DNA of 64,000 nt from Climacium dendroides (lineage: Eukaryota; Streptophyta; Bryopsida; Hypnales; Climaciaceae). The position numbers and the translations under genes are program-made. Where the stretch lies: the NCBI GenBank assembly GCA_950106755.1, contig OX467091.1, forward strand, positions 25,685,538 to 25,749,537, given 5' to 3'. Positions 37,184-47,454 of this stretch are shown piece by piece. Positions within the stretch are counted from its first letter, which is position 1; every line of letters begins with the position of its first letter. A model generated the notes under the pieces. That model was given only the letters and a program-made list of their open reading frames with translations, was not told the DNA's origin and made no database searches.

Positions 37184-39398
37184 ACTCATGAAATTGATAT
37201 ATTTTGTGAGTCAAACTATGTGTTGATTTCCATTATGATTTGATTTGTGTGTTTTATGGCTACATCTTGTGTGTCACTTATTTCTCTATACACTTCTACA
37301 TCTTATGATTTTTATGAAATTTTTATGAAATTTTAGTACTACATTTGCGATATTTCTAAACTTTTAAAAAAATGGTTGGATGTCACTTGTTCTATAAAAA
37401 CAAACTTACATTTCAAAAAAAATTACCTACATCCACGGTCATAGGTCCAACATCCAATTTTTCAAAGAAAAGTTTTTTGCTCATGGGCTCACGGGCTCAT
37501 GCTCACATGCTCACATGCTAGCAACCCTGCTATGGTTGCTTTGGGTGTAAGAAATAAATTACCCAATTAAGAAATTTTGACACTAATCTCCATTGGTACT
37601 TGTACCTCTTGAAAAATGGTTTTTGCTATTTTCAATATTTATTTTCAATTTTTTCAATTATTTTTAAAAATTTACAATTAAAAGTTGTTACAAAACAAAT
37701 TGAAATTTATTAAAGCCATATACAATTCATAGTTTCAAGTAATATAAATATAAGATTGATATTTGAACACACTAATCTAATAGGCTACATTGAGCTTGAT
37801 CCTAATGTTGGACAAGTAGGCAACGCATTTCTTCTAGAAGGGATTAGAAGATCCAATTAATTGCACCTTTGCTCTTAATGACAATGTATAGATCCTACAT
37901 ATTAGAGTTTCAACTAGAATATTTCCATGGATTCAAACTTGGCTTACATTAGGCAAATATAAAAGTTTGGGAAAAAATAACAATTTAATAGGTACTAAAT
38001 CAATTATGAACTTGTGAAGTAATCATGGCTCATTCAGAAGCCTCTTCTGGAGTGGAAATATGCAAAACCATCAAAATACGCAATTCAACATGGTTGAAGG
38101 AATGGAGGCACCCTTTTTAGAAAAAATATTTTTGCAGTGTTAGCAATTGAAAATCATGAATTAAAAATATATAAATGGATAAGATATGTAATTTCTATAA
38201 ATATTCAATGTGGAACTCCCTAGACCATTGAAATTGTCATATAGCTTGGTTCTAAAACTAAAATTTAAAAAAATCAGTAGTCACCTAATTGCAATTAAAT
38301 ATAGAAACAGTTTAATGGCACTTTGAAGGATATTTTTAATGGATGTCTACTTGTTAGAAGTGGATATAGGGATGGTTTTGGGCATTCTCACCTTCATTGC
38401 ACCGGTTGCGCACATAATGTTGACCAATAACATTGCCCATTTAAAGTGAGAATACTTAAAACTGTCCCCATACTACACTGTGATTGGTTGATTGCTAATT
38501 TTTTGAGATTTTGATTTTAGATCCAACTATATGACAATTTCAATGGTCTAGGGAGCTTCAACTTTGAAAGTTTGTAGAAATTACATGCCATATCCCCTAA
38601 ATCTGATTTTTTTTTTGAAAACTCATTTGCTAATACTACAAAAATATTATTTTTAGGAAAAGGTACCTCCAACTATATCCAATTGCTTATTTTGACAATT
38701 TTAGGTGTTTCCACCTTAACCCTTAATTGCCTGAGCGACCATATATGGTCAATTTGAAATTTCAGGCTCATTTTGGTATGGTCAGTTAAATTCATTTGAC
38801 CATTTAAAAAATATTCGGGTAGTTTTTAGGATTAACTATTGGAAACTTTCATTTTTCACTACAAAAAGGTAAACATTTGATTTTTGAGCGGTCTTCAAAG
38901 CCATATATGTCCCTTAGTGGAAGAGTAAAGCTTCCTAATTTTACTTCATTTTCCAACTTTTGCCAATTTCATTTGATTTGAGATTCAAAAACTTGTACTT
39001 ATCCATTTGCTTTGAAAATGGTCCCAATAGAAAGAGTAAAGTATTTTCATGATTTTCACCATTGAAAATTTAAACATGCAAGTGTTGATTTGGAGTTATT
39101 TGCATTTATACTTGTAAAAAACATTGTATTTCACCAATTGCAAGGTGAATTGTGTAATAAGTTGATAGCTTTTTAGGTGAAATTAAGTTTTTTGAAAGTG
39201 CATTTTAGTGTGCTAACATTATTTGTAGTTGTTCATGTCACTATCCCATCCCAAAAAACTTTTATATGCAAATTTCTAAAACATTGTGGGGAGGGCAATA
39301 TACTAAAAATAGAAAGCATACATTTTTCTTGTTATAATCTCACAACTCCTATGCAATTTTGCACTCAAAATTGGTATGTATACTAATAATCAAGCTCT
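37184..39398. other. AT-rich spacer holding a large foldback
   Basis: Apart from the inverted repeat listed separately, no exon or RNA gene is recognised in this stretch. Confidence 0.5.
38180..38600. mobile_element. Foldback element with imperfect arms of about 100 bp
   Basis: The left arm (about 38180-38300) contains CTCCCTAGACCATTGAAATT and GTCATATAG-TTGGTTCTAAAA. The right arm (about 38480-38600) is its inverted, mildly diverged copy. A second, inner inverted pair reads GGGATGGTTTTGGGCATTCT against AGAATACTTAAAACTGTCCC. Sequence to the right of the right arm resembles 20.93-21.12 kb, so the family has at least one other member here. Confidence 0.75.
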
Positions 39399-39401
39399 TT
39401 A

Positions 39402-39616
39402 CACTACAAGAGAAACTCGTCCTAATTGACAAAAATCAGCCCATCCTAATCTACAGAAATTTGACAGATTTTTGTCAATTAGGACAAAAAACTGTCCGAA
39501 TTGACCGAAAATTGTCCAAATTGACAAAAATCTGTCAATTTTTTGTAGATTAGGACGGGCTGATTTTTGTCAATTAGGACGAGTTTCTGTCATTTTGGAC
39601 AGGTTTTCTTGTAGTG
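39402..39616. mobile_element. CACTA-type MITE, 215 bp, with TTA target duplication
   Basis: Ends are CACTACAAGAGAAAC and (right, inverted) CACTACAAGAAAACC. The element is flanked on both sides by TTA (39399-39401 and 39617-39619). A 3-bp target duplication with CACTA ends is diagnostic of the En/Spm (CACTA) superfamily. The interior is a nested palindrome built on TCCTAATTGACAAAAATC and its complement. No protein is encoded. Confidence 0.9.
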
Positions 39617-39619
39617 TTA

Positions 39620-40640
39620 AACATCTATATGGTTAGATTTAAAAAAAATACAATTTGCTTCATTGGGGTTAACTATAAGCCCATGCTCTTTTTTCATAGT
39701 CAAAACACACTTGAAAAGGCTTGGGCATTTACAAGTTAAAGATAAATGTAATGCAAGCTGCAGTTTCTACAAATACATTTTTAGGCTGCATTGCAATGTC
39801 CGTCATCTTCCATGTGAAATTATTTGGGCTTTTAAAAAAAACTCCAACTAACTGAAGTGCAAGCCTAAATCCTCTATAATTATTCTTGAGGGAATAACTA
39901 TTATACAATTTTTAGAGACCTTTAGTACTAAAAATTACTACTAAAAATGTAGCACCTGCAAAATCAATATTCATAGGTGTCAATAACTATTCCAATGAAC
40001 CTGTTAAATAGTCCTAAAGTGACACCTATCAATATTTGATGGGTTGGACACTTCACATAGTTAATGTGGACATAGCAGAAATTCATGACCTTTGTCTTAA
40101 AAAGGACAAACTTGTTATGTGTGTGTGGACCTTTGTTTTAAAAAAGACAAACCTGTTATGTGTGTGGTGTCCGTGTTACTCATGTTTAAAGACATTTCTA
40201 AGCAAAGTAATCATGGAAATTTTCGGTAATTGAAGTATTCAATATTCCAATTTCTATGATGCTCCACAACCACAATGTGCAATCTCAAAAAACAATGAAT
40301 GTGAAAATGTCATTCCCAGCTAAATCTCAGGAAACAATGAATGTGAGAATGTCATTCCCAGCTAGCTTGTGTGATTCTTGCTCATATGTGTAGACACAAC
40401 AACTTGGTGATCGGCATCGCTAAAAGTACTGTAAAATAAATAAAAATAAACTAATCACATTCAAATTGATGGTCAAAGGCAATTTTGAAATTGTAAAGTG
40501 ATTTTTAATAATAAAAAATGCCTCCTAGGTTATTATTAAACGAAAAATGTGAACGTAAATTTATAAAGTCATTCAGTTTGACGCTATACAAGAAAGTACG
40601 TTAGACGATGAAAAAAACTAGGATGTAGTTAAAAATAATT
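39620..40640. other. Spacer between the CACTA MITE and the plastid block
   Basis: No gene seen. Two small tandem duplications occur: at about 40085-40165 (GACCTTTGTCTTAAAAAGGA and GACCTTTGTTTTAAAAAAGA) and at about 40280-40365 (unit AAACAATGAATGTGAAAATG plus TCATTCCCAGCTA). Confidence 0.55.
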
Positions 40641-40689
40641 ATAGTTAATAGATAAAATAATTATCAATTAGATAACAAAATATACATCT

Positions 40690-41169
40690 AGAAAGGTGTA
40701 TGCCTTGAAAAAGGCTTGTATAGTTTGGGAAGAGACTTTATTTTTTTTATAAAATATAAAAAAAAAGTCTACTTCAACCAACATGCCTTTAGGCACTGCT
40801 ATACATAATATAGAAATAACACCAGGTAAAAGTAGACAATTGGTACGAATTGTTGGAGCTGTAGCCAAACTTATTGCAAAAGAAGGTCAATTAGCAACTT
40901 TACGATTACCGTCTGGCGAAGTTCGTCTAATATCTCAAAATTCTTTAGCTACAACTAGACAAGTTGAAAATGTTGATGCTAACAATAAAAGTATGGGTAA
41001 AGCAGGATCAAAACAATGGTTAGGAATGCGTCCTCGAGTAAGAAGAGTTGTTATGAATACCCTCATGGAGGTGGTGAAGGTCGAGTTCCTATTGGAAGAA
41101 AAAAACCATTGACCCCGTGGGGTCGTACTGCACTTGGAAAAAGAACTCGAAAAATAAAAAATACTAAAT
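40690..41169 (+). pseudogene. rpl2: Plastid rpl2 fragment: intron 3-prime end and exon 2, frameshifted
   Basis: Plastid ribosomal protein uL2. The fragment begins in the group II intron: a domain V-like hairpin at about 40692-40726 (GTGTATGCCTTGAAAAAGGC) precedes exon 2 at about 40777. Exon 2 reads [17 protein letters not shown] onward to [11 protein letters not shown]. About ten bases around the usual PVDHPH codons are then missing near 41057, shifting the frame. In the shifted frame the C-terminus continues as [20 protein letters not shown] and ends [11 protein letters not shown] with TAG at 41167-41169. The coding sequence is closest in style to bryophyte rpl2. Exon 1 and the rest of the intron are absent. 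It is a nuclear copy of plastid DNA, not functional here. Confidence 0.92.
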
Positions 41170-41355
41170 AGATTGAAAGTATATCAATATTATATAAGGT
41201 GTATCTCGAATATTGAATCTCTAAAATTATAAAATATATTTTAAAAAATTAACAATTAAATTTAAATTTTTTAGAGAATTATAATAATAATAAAAAACTA
41301 ACAAGATTATTATTATTTATAATATAATTTTTTTTAATATGAAAGTCTATTTTAT

Positions 41356-41483
41356 TTAAGAATCAGAAAGAATTAAAGCATCTGGCAAGAAACGATTAAT
41401 TTCTATTAATAAACCAGCTAAAATCCAAACCATAGAGTAGCTAATACGTGTGTTGTAGAAAGATACATTTTTACATCTTGCAT
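41356..41483 (-). pseudogene. psaJ: Plastid psaJ copy with a one-base deletion
   Basis: Photosystem I subunit IX. The minus strand reads MQDVKMYLSTTHVLATLWFG, then a T is missing in the run that should read TTTTTAGCT, so the frame meets TAG. After restoring phase the remainder AGLLIEINRFLPDALIL is obvious. The length is 128 nt against 129 for the usual 42-residue protein. Several substitutions (for example TTH where TAP is common) show decay. Confidence 0.93.
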
Positions 41484-41903
41484 TGTAGGTCTCCTTATAA
41501 TACATATTTATAAAATTTTAAATGAACTAATAAAGTTTGTTATATTTCTTATAATTTTTTAATATAATAAAATAATTAATTAAATTTATTAAGAAAAAAT
41601 AAATTAATTAAAAATTTACTTTATATTTTTATATTTTAATTTGATTAAAGTTATTTTATCTTAAATGATACCTTTTTATGAAGAAAAAATAATATTTATA
41701 TATAAGTTTTTATTTACATAAAAACAATAGCCACTATATATATATATAATTTATCTAAATTTTATATTTATTTTCCAAATAAAAAAACATTAATAATTTT
41801 ATTTAAATTTTATTAAAAATAAAATTGATAAATTAATAAAAAAATATAGGAAAAACTTAATAAATAATATATAATTAGTTATAAAATAATAATTAATTAT
41901 GGG

Positions 41904-42138
41904 AGGGATGTAGCGCAGTTTGGTAACGCGTTTGTTTTGGATACAAACATGGTTGTCATACTGGACAAGTTACTATTTATTTCTTGTCCTGTAGGACGAA
42001 TTCTTATTCATCAAATGTACCTCTCAAGTACATTTGATGAATAGTAACTCGTCCTACAGGACGAAAAATGAATAGTAACTTGTCCAATATGACAACTATG
42101 GGTACAAAATGTCGCAGGTTCGAATCTTGTCATCCCTA
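41904..42138 (+). pseudogene. trnP-UGG: Plastid trnP-UGG interrupted by a 153-bp MITE
   Basis: The 5-prime half AGGGATGTAGCGCAGTTTGG starts at 41904 and the 3-prime half ends CATCCCTA at 42138. Without the insert and one copy of the 8-bp target duplication the molecule is 74 nt with a closed acceptor stem. The insertion lies in the anticodon arm directly after TTTTGG, so this copy cannot make a tRNA. The orientation relative to trnW, petG and psaJ matches the standard plastid order. Confidence 0.95.
41948..42100. mobile_element. hAT-like foldback MITE inside trnP
   Basis: A 153-bp near-perfect palindrome. The left end CATGGTTGTCATACTGGACA and the right end inverted CATAGTTGTCATATTGGACA match at all but two positions, and the arms continue to the centre. 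Flanks are GATACAAA (41940-41947) and GGTACAAA (42101-42108), an 8-bp target duplication with one G-to-A change; 8 bp is typical of hAT elements. Because the original trnP sequence is known, the insertion boundaries are unusually secure. Confidence 0.9.
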
Positions 42139-42266
42139 CTCGAAAATATATATATAATAAAATTCTATTTCAAAGTAAATTAGTAATGTTAAATTATTAT
42201 TATTTGTTATAAATAAATAAAAATTAAAAGATTATTTGTTATCATTAAAATTTTCATTTGAAATAA

Positions 42267-42340
42267 GCGCTCTTAGTTCAGTCCGGTAGAACGCAAGTCT
42301 CCAAAACCTGATGTCGTAGGTTCAAATCCTATAGAGCATG
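42267..42340 (+). pseudogene. trnW-CCA: Plastid trnW-CCA copy with acceptor-stem mismatch
   Basis: GCGCTCTTAGTTCAGTCCGG begins a 74-nt plastid-type tRNA-Trp with CCA anticodon (TCTCCAAAAC). The 3-prime stem reads AGAGCATG where AGAGCGTG is usual, giving a C-A mismatch at pair 2-71, and the D-loop and anticodon stem carry further substitutions. It is intact in length but probably inactive as a nuclear copy. Confidence 0.9.
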
Positions 42341-42371
42341 ATTGTGAAAATATTTTGAAATAAATTTTGAA

Positions 42372-42485
42372 TTAAAGATCTAATTGATCACCACGTCGAT
42401 ATTGTAAGTAGGCGGTTACAAACAATCCAGCTAAAGTTATTGGAATTAACCCTAGTATAATTCCAGATAGCAATGCTTCAACCAT
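42372..42485 (-). CDS. petG: Plastid petG copy, reading frame intact
   Basis: Cytochrome b6f subunit V. The minus strand reads [20 protein letters not shown] then [17 protein letters not shown] and stop: the full 37 residues of the single-helix subunit. As part of a plastid insert in nuclear DNA it is unlikely to be expressed. Its intactness mainly shows that the insert is not very old, since short genes survive by chance. Confidence 0.95.
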   Translation of the reverse strand: MVEALLSGIILGLIPITLAGLFVTAYLQYRRGDQLDL

Positions 42486-42608
42486 TTTTAATTTAACTAA
42501 AATAATATTTAAGTTATAAACTAACTAAATTTATTATTAATCTCAAATTTTATTCGGGAAATACAATGAAATTGATAGGACTTTAAAAGTTACATTTTTT
42601 ATAGTTTC

Positions 42609-42704
42609 TTAGATAAGTTGTATTTTATTTAAACCGATAAATAAAACTAAAGCTAAAACTAAAGTAGCAAACAAAAATAGGAAATAGCTGATTATAGTAA
42701 GCAT
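42609..42704 (-). CDS. petL: Plastid petL copy, reading frame intact
   Basis: Cytochrome b6f subunit VI, 31 residues, beginning MLTIISYFLFLFATLVLALV and ending FIGLNKIQLI. It lies 123 bp upstream of petG on the same strand, exactly as in plastid genomes. Same caveat as petG: probably a silent nuclear copy. Confidence 0.93.
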   Translation of the reverse strand: MLTIISYFLFLFATLVLALVLFIGLNKIQLI

Positions 42705-42909
42705 GAGAAAAATCCTAATGATAATATAACAAATTTACTATATATCTTTTGTAAAACAATTACCTAAATTCTTTATGAATTAAAATTTTATTAATCAAAA
42801 ATACTTTTAATAATTATAAATATAACATTGACTTTATTTTGTTTAATGCTTTTTTCATAGTAGCAATTTAACTAATTCTACCACTATTTCATTTCGGATG
42901 ATTTCTATT

Positions 42910-43232
42910 CTCTATAGAAATCTAATAATGGAGATAATGATAGCTACACCTTCATAACTCCAAATACCTGCGTTAAGAAAAGTTTCTCCAATAATACTTC
43001 AATCCCCCCAAGATTTTGTTATCTCCAAACGAGTCATGAAAGATATAACAAATATACCTTGTCTCCACATTGGGTCAAGAATAGGATCAGAAGGATCAAA
43101 AACTGCTAATTCATATAAAGCCATAGAACCAGCCCAACTAGAAACTAAAGGTGTATGCATCAAATGTACAACAATTAAACGACGAGGATCGTTTAGTACA
43201 ATAGTATGAACATGATACCAAGGTAAACCCAT
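42910..43232 (-). pseudogene. psbB: Plastid psbB (CP47) N-terminal fragment
   Basis: The minus strand from 43232 reads [20 protein letters not shown] and on through [20 protein letters not shown] to SWGD. Then TGA replaces the TGG of SWGGWSITGE, after which the family sequence continues as SIIGETFLNAGIWSYEGVA before similarity fades at about 42910. It is only the first ~100 of about 508 residues. The fragment abuts petL, which is not its plastid neighbour, so there is a rearranged junction at about 42.75-42.9 kb. Confidence 0.93.
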
Positions 43233-43363
43233 CGAAATACCCCTTTCTCAAAGAGAATTAGAGACTATGTAACTTTTTTGCATTAATTAATAACTATACT
43301 ACAATAAAATAAAGTTTAAACTCATAAAAATAATTTAAACTTTAATAAATTTTTTTCTTTATT

Positions 43364-44597
43364 AATTACATATAATATAATTATTAAATTACATATAATA
43401 TAATTATTAAATTACATATAATATAATTATTAAATTACATATAATATAATTATTAAATTACATATAATATAATTATTAAATTACATATAATATAATTATT
43501 AAATTACATATAATATAATTATTAAATTACATATAATATAATTATTAAATTACATATAATATAATTATTAAATTACATATAATATAATTATTAAATTACA
43601 TATAATATAATTATTAAATTACATATAATATAATTATTAAATTACATATAATATAATTATTAAATTACATATAATATAATTATTAAATTACATATAATAT
43701 AATTATTAAATTACATATAATATAATTATTAAATTACATATAATATAATTATTAAATTACATATAATATAATTATTAAATTACATATAATATAATTATTA
43801 AATTACATATAATATAATTATTAAATTACATATAATATAATTATTAAATTACATATAATATAATTATTAAATTACATATAATATAATTATTAAATTACAT
43901 ATAATATAATTATTAAATTACATATAATATAATTATTAAATTACATATAATATAATTATTAAATTACATATAATATAATTATTAAATTACATATAATATA
44001 ATTATTAAATTACATATAATATAATTATTAAATTACATATAATATAATTATTAAATTACATATAATATAATTATTAAATTACATATAATATAATTATTAA
44101 ATTACATATAATATAATTATTGAATTACATATAATATAATTATTGAATTACATATAATATAATTATTGAATTACATATAATATAATTATTGAATTACATA
44201 TAATATAATTATTGAATTACATATAATATAATTATTGAATTACATATAATATAATTATTGAATTACATATAATATAATTATTGAATTACATATAATATAA
44301 TTATTGAATTACATATAATATAATTATTGAATTACATATAATATAATTATTGAATTACATATAATATAATTATTGAATTACATATAATATAATTATTGAA
44401 TTACATATAATATAATTATTGAATTACATATAATATAATTATTGAATTACATATAATATAATTATTGAATTACATATAATATAATTATTGAATTACATAT
44501 AATATAATTATTGAATTATATATAATATAATTATTAAATTATATATAATATAATTATTAAATTATATATAATATAATTATTAAATTATATATAATAA
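43364..44597 (+). repeat. 23-bp AT-rich tandem array, about 53 copies
   Basis: The unit is AATTACATATAATATAATTATT plus one base (23 bp). Three homogenised blocks follow one another: A-type units (TTAAATTACAT) to about 44120, then about 18 G-type units (TTGAATTACAT) to about 44515, then about three T-type units (TTAAATTATAT). It occupies the psbB-clpP spacer. There are no spacers between units, so it is not a CRISPR array. Confidence 0.97.
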
Positions 44598-44729
44598 TAA
44601 CAATATTATTAAAAAATATAATATCATCTTCTTAATAACATTATAAACTAATTTTTTAATTTGTTAGCTATTTATTTTTTGTCTATTTTCATTTTAAGTG
44701 CTGTTATATATTTATTTCAAATAAAAAAA

Positions 44730-44800
44730 ATGTCCATTGGTGTTTCCAAAGCGCCTTTTAGGCTTCCAGGAGAAGAAGATGCTGTTTGGATCGACGTATA
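44730..44800 (+). pseudogene. clpP: Plastid clpP exon 1
   Basis: MSIGVSKAPFRLPGEEDAVW then IDV, exactly 71 bp, followed by GTGCGCTTG, the start of the clpP group II intron. clpP encodes the plastid ATP-dependent Clp protease proteolytic subunit. It diverges from the psbB start at 43232, which is the normal plastid arrangement. Only exon 1 and perhaps 100-150 bp of intron are present. Confidence 0.92.
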
Positions 44801-45026
44801 GTGCGCTTGTTAAACATATTTGGTTATATGGAAATTATCCATCATCTTTTATTTATTTAATATAATTTAGATGCTTTTATTTCATTTTAAACTTAATAAA
44901 TTATTAAAACTTTAATAGCATGAAATAATATCTTAATAAAATTTATTAAGTAAAAAGATTTAGTCATCTTTTCTATGGTTAGTGAAACAAAAGATAAAAA
45001 TTTAAACTTCATTATCTCCATTATTT

Positions 45027-45470
45027 TCATATCACTATCCCATCTCCATTATCCATAGCACCTACTCTAAATAATCCTTTAGCTGGATTATTACCAATAT
45101 AATCATCAAAGGCTAATTTTTCTGGAATTTTAGACCAAGCTTCAGATAAACTAAGGATTTCATTTTTACTAGAATGAATTCTTTGATCTATTTCTTGTTG
45201 AAAAAATCCTTGATCCCACTGATAACGAGTAGGACCAAATAATTCTACTGGAGTTGCAGCAGAATTGTACCACATAGTCCCAACGACGACAAAAGCAGCG
45301 AAAAATACAGCGGCAATACTACTAGATAAAACAGTTTCAACATTCTCTATACGTAATCCTTTATGTAATTGTTGGAGGGAATGAACACTAAGATGAAATA
45401 AACCTGCAAATATACCTAAAATATCTACTGCAATATGGTACGAAGCTATTCCTCCTAGAACAAAAGGATC
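45027..45470 (-). pseudogene. psbB: Plastid psbB internal fragment
   Basis: The minus strand reads [40 protein letters not shown] and on to [20 protein letters not shown] and [11 protein letters not shown] with a stop. It matches the middle of CP47 (roughly residues 190-335) without frameshift, but with many replacements (IDQRIHSSK for the usual IYRRVSAG region). A minus-strand psbB should have its N-terminus at higher coordinates than its middle; here the N-terminal piece is at lower coordinates, so the two fragments are rearranged. Confidence 0.92.
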
Positions 45471-45613
45471 AACTTATTGATGAGTTCTTGTTTATTTATG
45501 TCCAGTAAACTCCCAATCTCTGATTTACAATAATACAAGTCAAAAACTAAATTTAACTTTGGTAATCCATTTAACTAGGGTGATCAATCCCAACAAATCC
45601 AAAAAGTGCACAT

Positions 45614-45923
45614 ATTCCATAAAAACTAGCAGTTGGCGCTTGCTATGCTACGCATTCACCATTAGAATTTCATAAGAATTTTTATGTGTATCTTTTATAA
45701 TATTTACCATTGCATATGTTTCATTCATCATTCAATAAATTTCTATTGTACATTTCAATATATGCTTACTTATAAAAAAAATTATACAAAGATTTTAGTC
45801 ATTTTTATTTGAAGATTTATTAAAAATTTTGTTTTTCATTCTATCTAATGCATAAAAATTCTTATAAAATTCTAATGATGAATGCGTAGCATAGTAAGCG
45901 CCAACCGCTAGTATTCCATAAAA
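45614..45923. mobile_element. MULE-like MITE, 288 bp, with 11-bp target duplication
   Basis: The element proper is 45625-45912. Its arms of about 70 bp begin ACTAGCAGTTGGCGCTTGCT (left) and ACTAGCGGTTGGCGCTTACT (right, inverted). It is flanked by exact direct repeats ATTCCATAAAA at 45614-45624 and 45913-45923. Target duplications of 9-11 bp are typical of Mutator-like elements. No transposase is present, so it is non-autonomous. Confidence 0.9.
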
Positions 45924-46586
45924 ATGAGAAAACTTACCAGAATTATTCTTCCACGAGTGCCTACACGATGCAAGGAAGCTTGTAAGGCACTCACAAATCA
46001 ATCTTTGAAGACAATAAGGACCAATAAACTACTTTGCTATACCCAAAATGTGTGCCAAACAATATTTGACCTCCTCCTGACATACTTGCAAAGTATGTCT
46101 GAATGTTTCTTTTAGAACTTCATTATATCCTTGAGGCAATCTTCTGTTTCTTTTAGAACTTCATTATATCCTTGAGGCAATCTTCTGGTTTTTCAAAATG
46201 TACTATTCTTGTCAAAAAATACAATCAATATAAAAAGTTTTTCAGATCACAAAACAATTCAGTCCTAATAGTAAACTTTTGTGTACAACAAATCTACACA
46301 ATTCAGAAGTGAACAGGCCTGTAATCCATAGTCCATAAACAAACAAATTGTATTAGTAAAAGGCTCTGTGACTTGCAATGGGATAGTTTCAATGGTGGTC
46401 AACAAGAAGCTAGCAGGTATTCTGATCACTCCTAGTAGTCTCATTCTCCTACTTTCGGAATAATTGAATCTATAGAAAAAAAGGAAGTGAAGTAGGGTCT
46501 TATAATTCCTCTTGTCACATAGGCTGTTAAACATGTTGATCATATCATTTGCTGACTTGTCAGGATCACTTTGGCTCTTGGCCTTT
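45924..46586. other. Spacer between MITE and foldback
   Basis: No coding exon is recognised. A direct duplication at about 46105-46185 repeats GTTTCTTTTAGAACTTCATT and the following bases up to AATCTTCTG. Confidence 0.5.
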
Positions 46587-46870
46587 ATCAGTCAAATTTA
46601 CGGAACTGGACTTCAACAAAAATTTGACAAGACATATGTCACGAGAAAGGTCCACAAATTGGGTAGTAACCGAAAATTTACATCAAATTGTTATAGGCTA
46701 TTAAACATGTTAATAATATCACTTACCGACTTGTCAGGATCACTTTGGCTCCGTAGAAACTCTTGACAATCTGATGTAAATTGTTGGTTACTACCCAATT
46801 TGTGGAACTTCCCCGTGACATACACTTTGTCAAATTTTCATTGAAGTTCGGTTTTGTGAATTTGACTAAT
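46520..46870. mobile_element. Foldback element with arms of about 100 bp, containing a direct repeat
   Basis: The left arm (46587-46690, GTCAAATTTACGGAACTGGA to AATTTACATCAAATTGT) pairs with the right arm (46768-46868) in inverse orientation, with roughly one mismatch per ten bases. A 50-bp direct repeat (GACTTGTCAGGATCACTTTG) precedes the left arm at about 46515-46571 and recurs in the loop at 46693-46750. No clear target duplication was found. Confidence 0.8.
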
Positions 46871-46899
46871 AAAGACCAAGAGCTCATTTACCAAAAATA

Positions 46900-47240
46900 G
46901 TCCCTGATCTTTGACATACTTCTTTAGTCCTTGATCTTTGACATACTTCTTTAGTCCTTGATCTTTGACATACTTCTTTAGGACCGACTTCAGCTTCTTT
47001 CAATAGTCCTTGATCTTTGATATACTTTTTTAGGACCGACTTCTTTCAATAGTCCTTGATCTTTGATATACTTTTTTAGGACCGACTTCTTTCAATAGTC
47101 CTTGATCTTTGATATATTTTTTTAGGACCGACTTCTTTCAATAGTCCTTGATCTTTGATATACTTTTTTAGGACCGACTTCAGCTTCTTTCAATAGTCCC
47201 TGATCTTTGATATACATCTTTAGGACCGGCTTCAGCTTTT
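46900..47240 (+). repeat. Tandem array: 27-bp unit passing into a unit of about 57 bp
   Basis: CCTTGATCTTTGACATACTT repeats every 27 bp about three times. The unit then lengthens to include AGGACCGACTTCTTTCAATA and repeats about five times. The step suggests a 27-bp repeat that was extended and amplified again. Confidence 0.9.
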
Positions 47241-47454
47241 GTATAACAAAATAAAAAACTACTTTAGTTAGTGTACTCTTCATAAAAAATAAACATATAT
47301 ACAAAATTCAAGTATGATAAACAAATAAAATAAGAGAAATTATACCTTAAATTTCAGCTTATGATCTTGAATCTGTGACGTAAATTTCAGCTCTTGGTCT
47401 TGGATCATAAATTTCAGCTCGTGGTCTTGGATCTATGACGTCAAGACTTGGAGA

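Noticed and set aside
43364..44597. Regular short repeats that could suggest a CRISPR array
   Set aside because: Units are contiguous 23-mers without spacers and lie in nuclear plastid-derived DNA; this is a minisatellite.
40640..45500. The window as part of a real plastid genome
   Set aside because: Plastid genes are fragmented, out of order and interrupted by a MITE, and the flanks hold spliced nuclear genes.
45795..46001. Minus-strand 68-codon frame as a plastid or nuclear gene
   Set aside because: It runs across the right arm of the MULE-like MITE and shows no reliable similarity.
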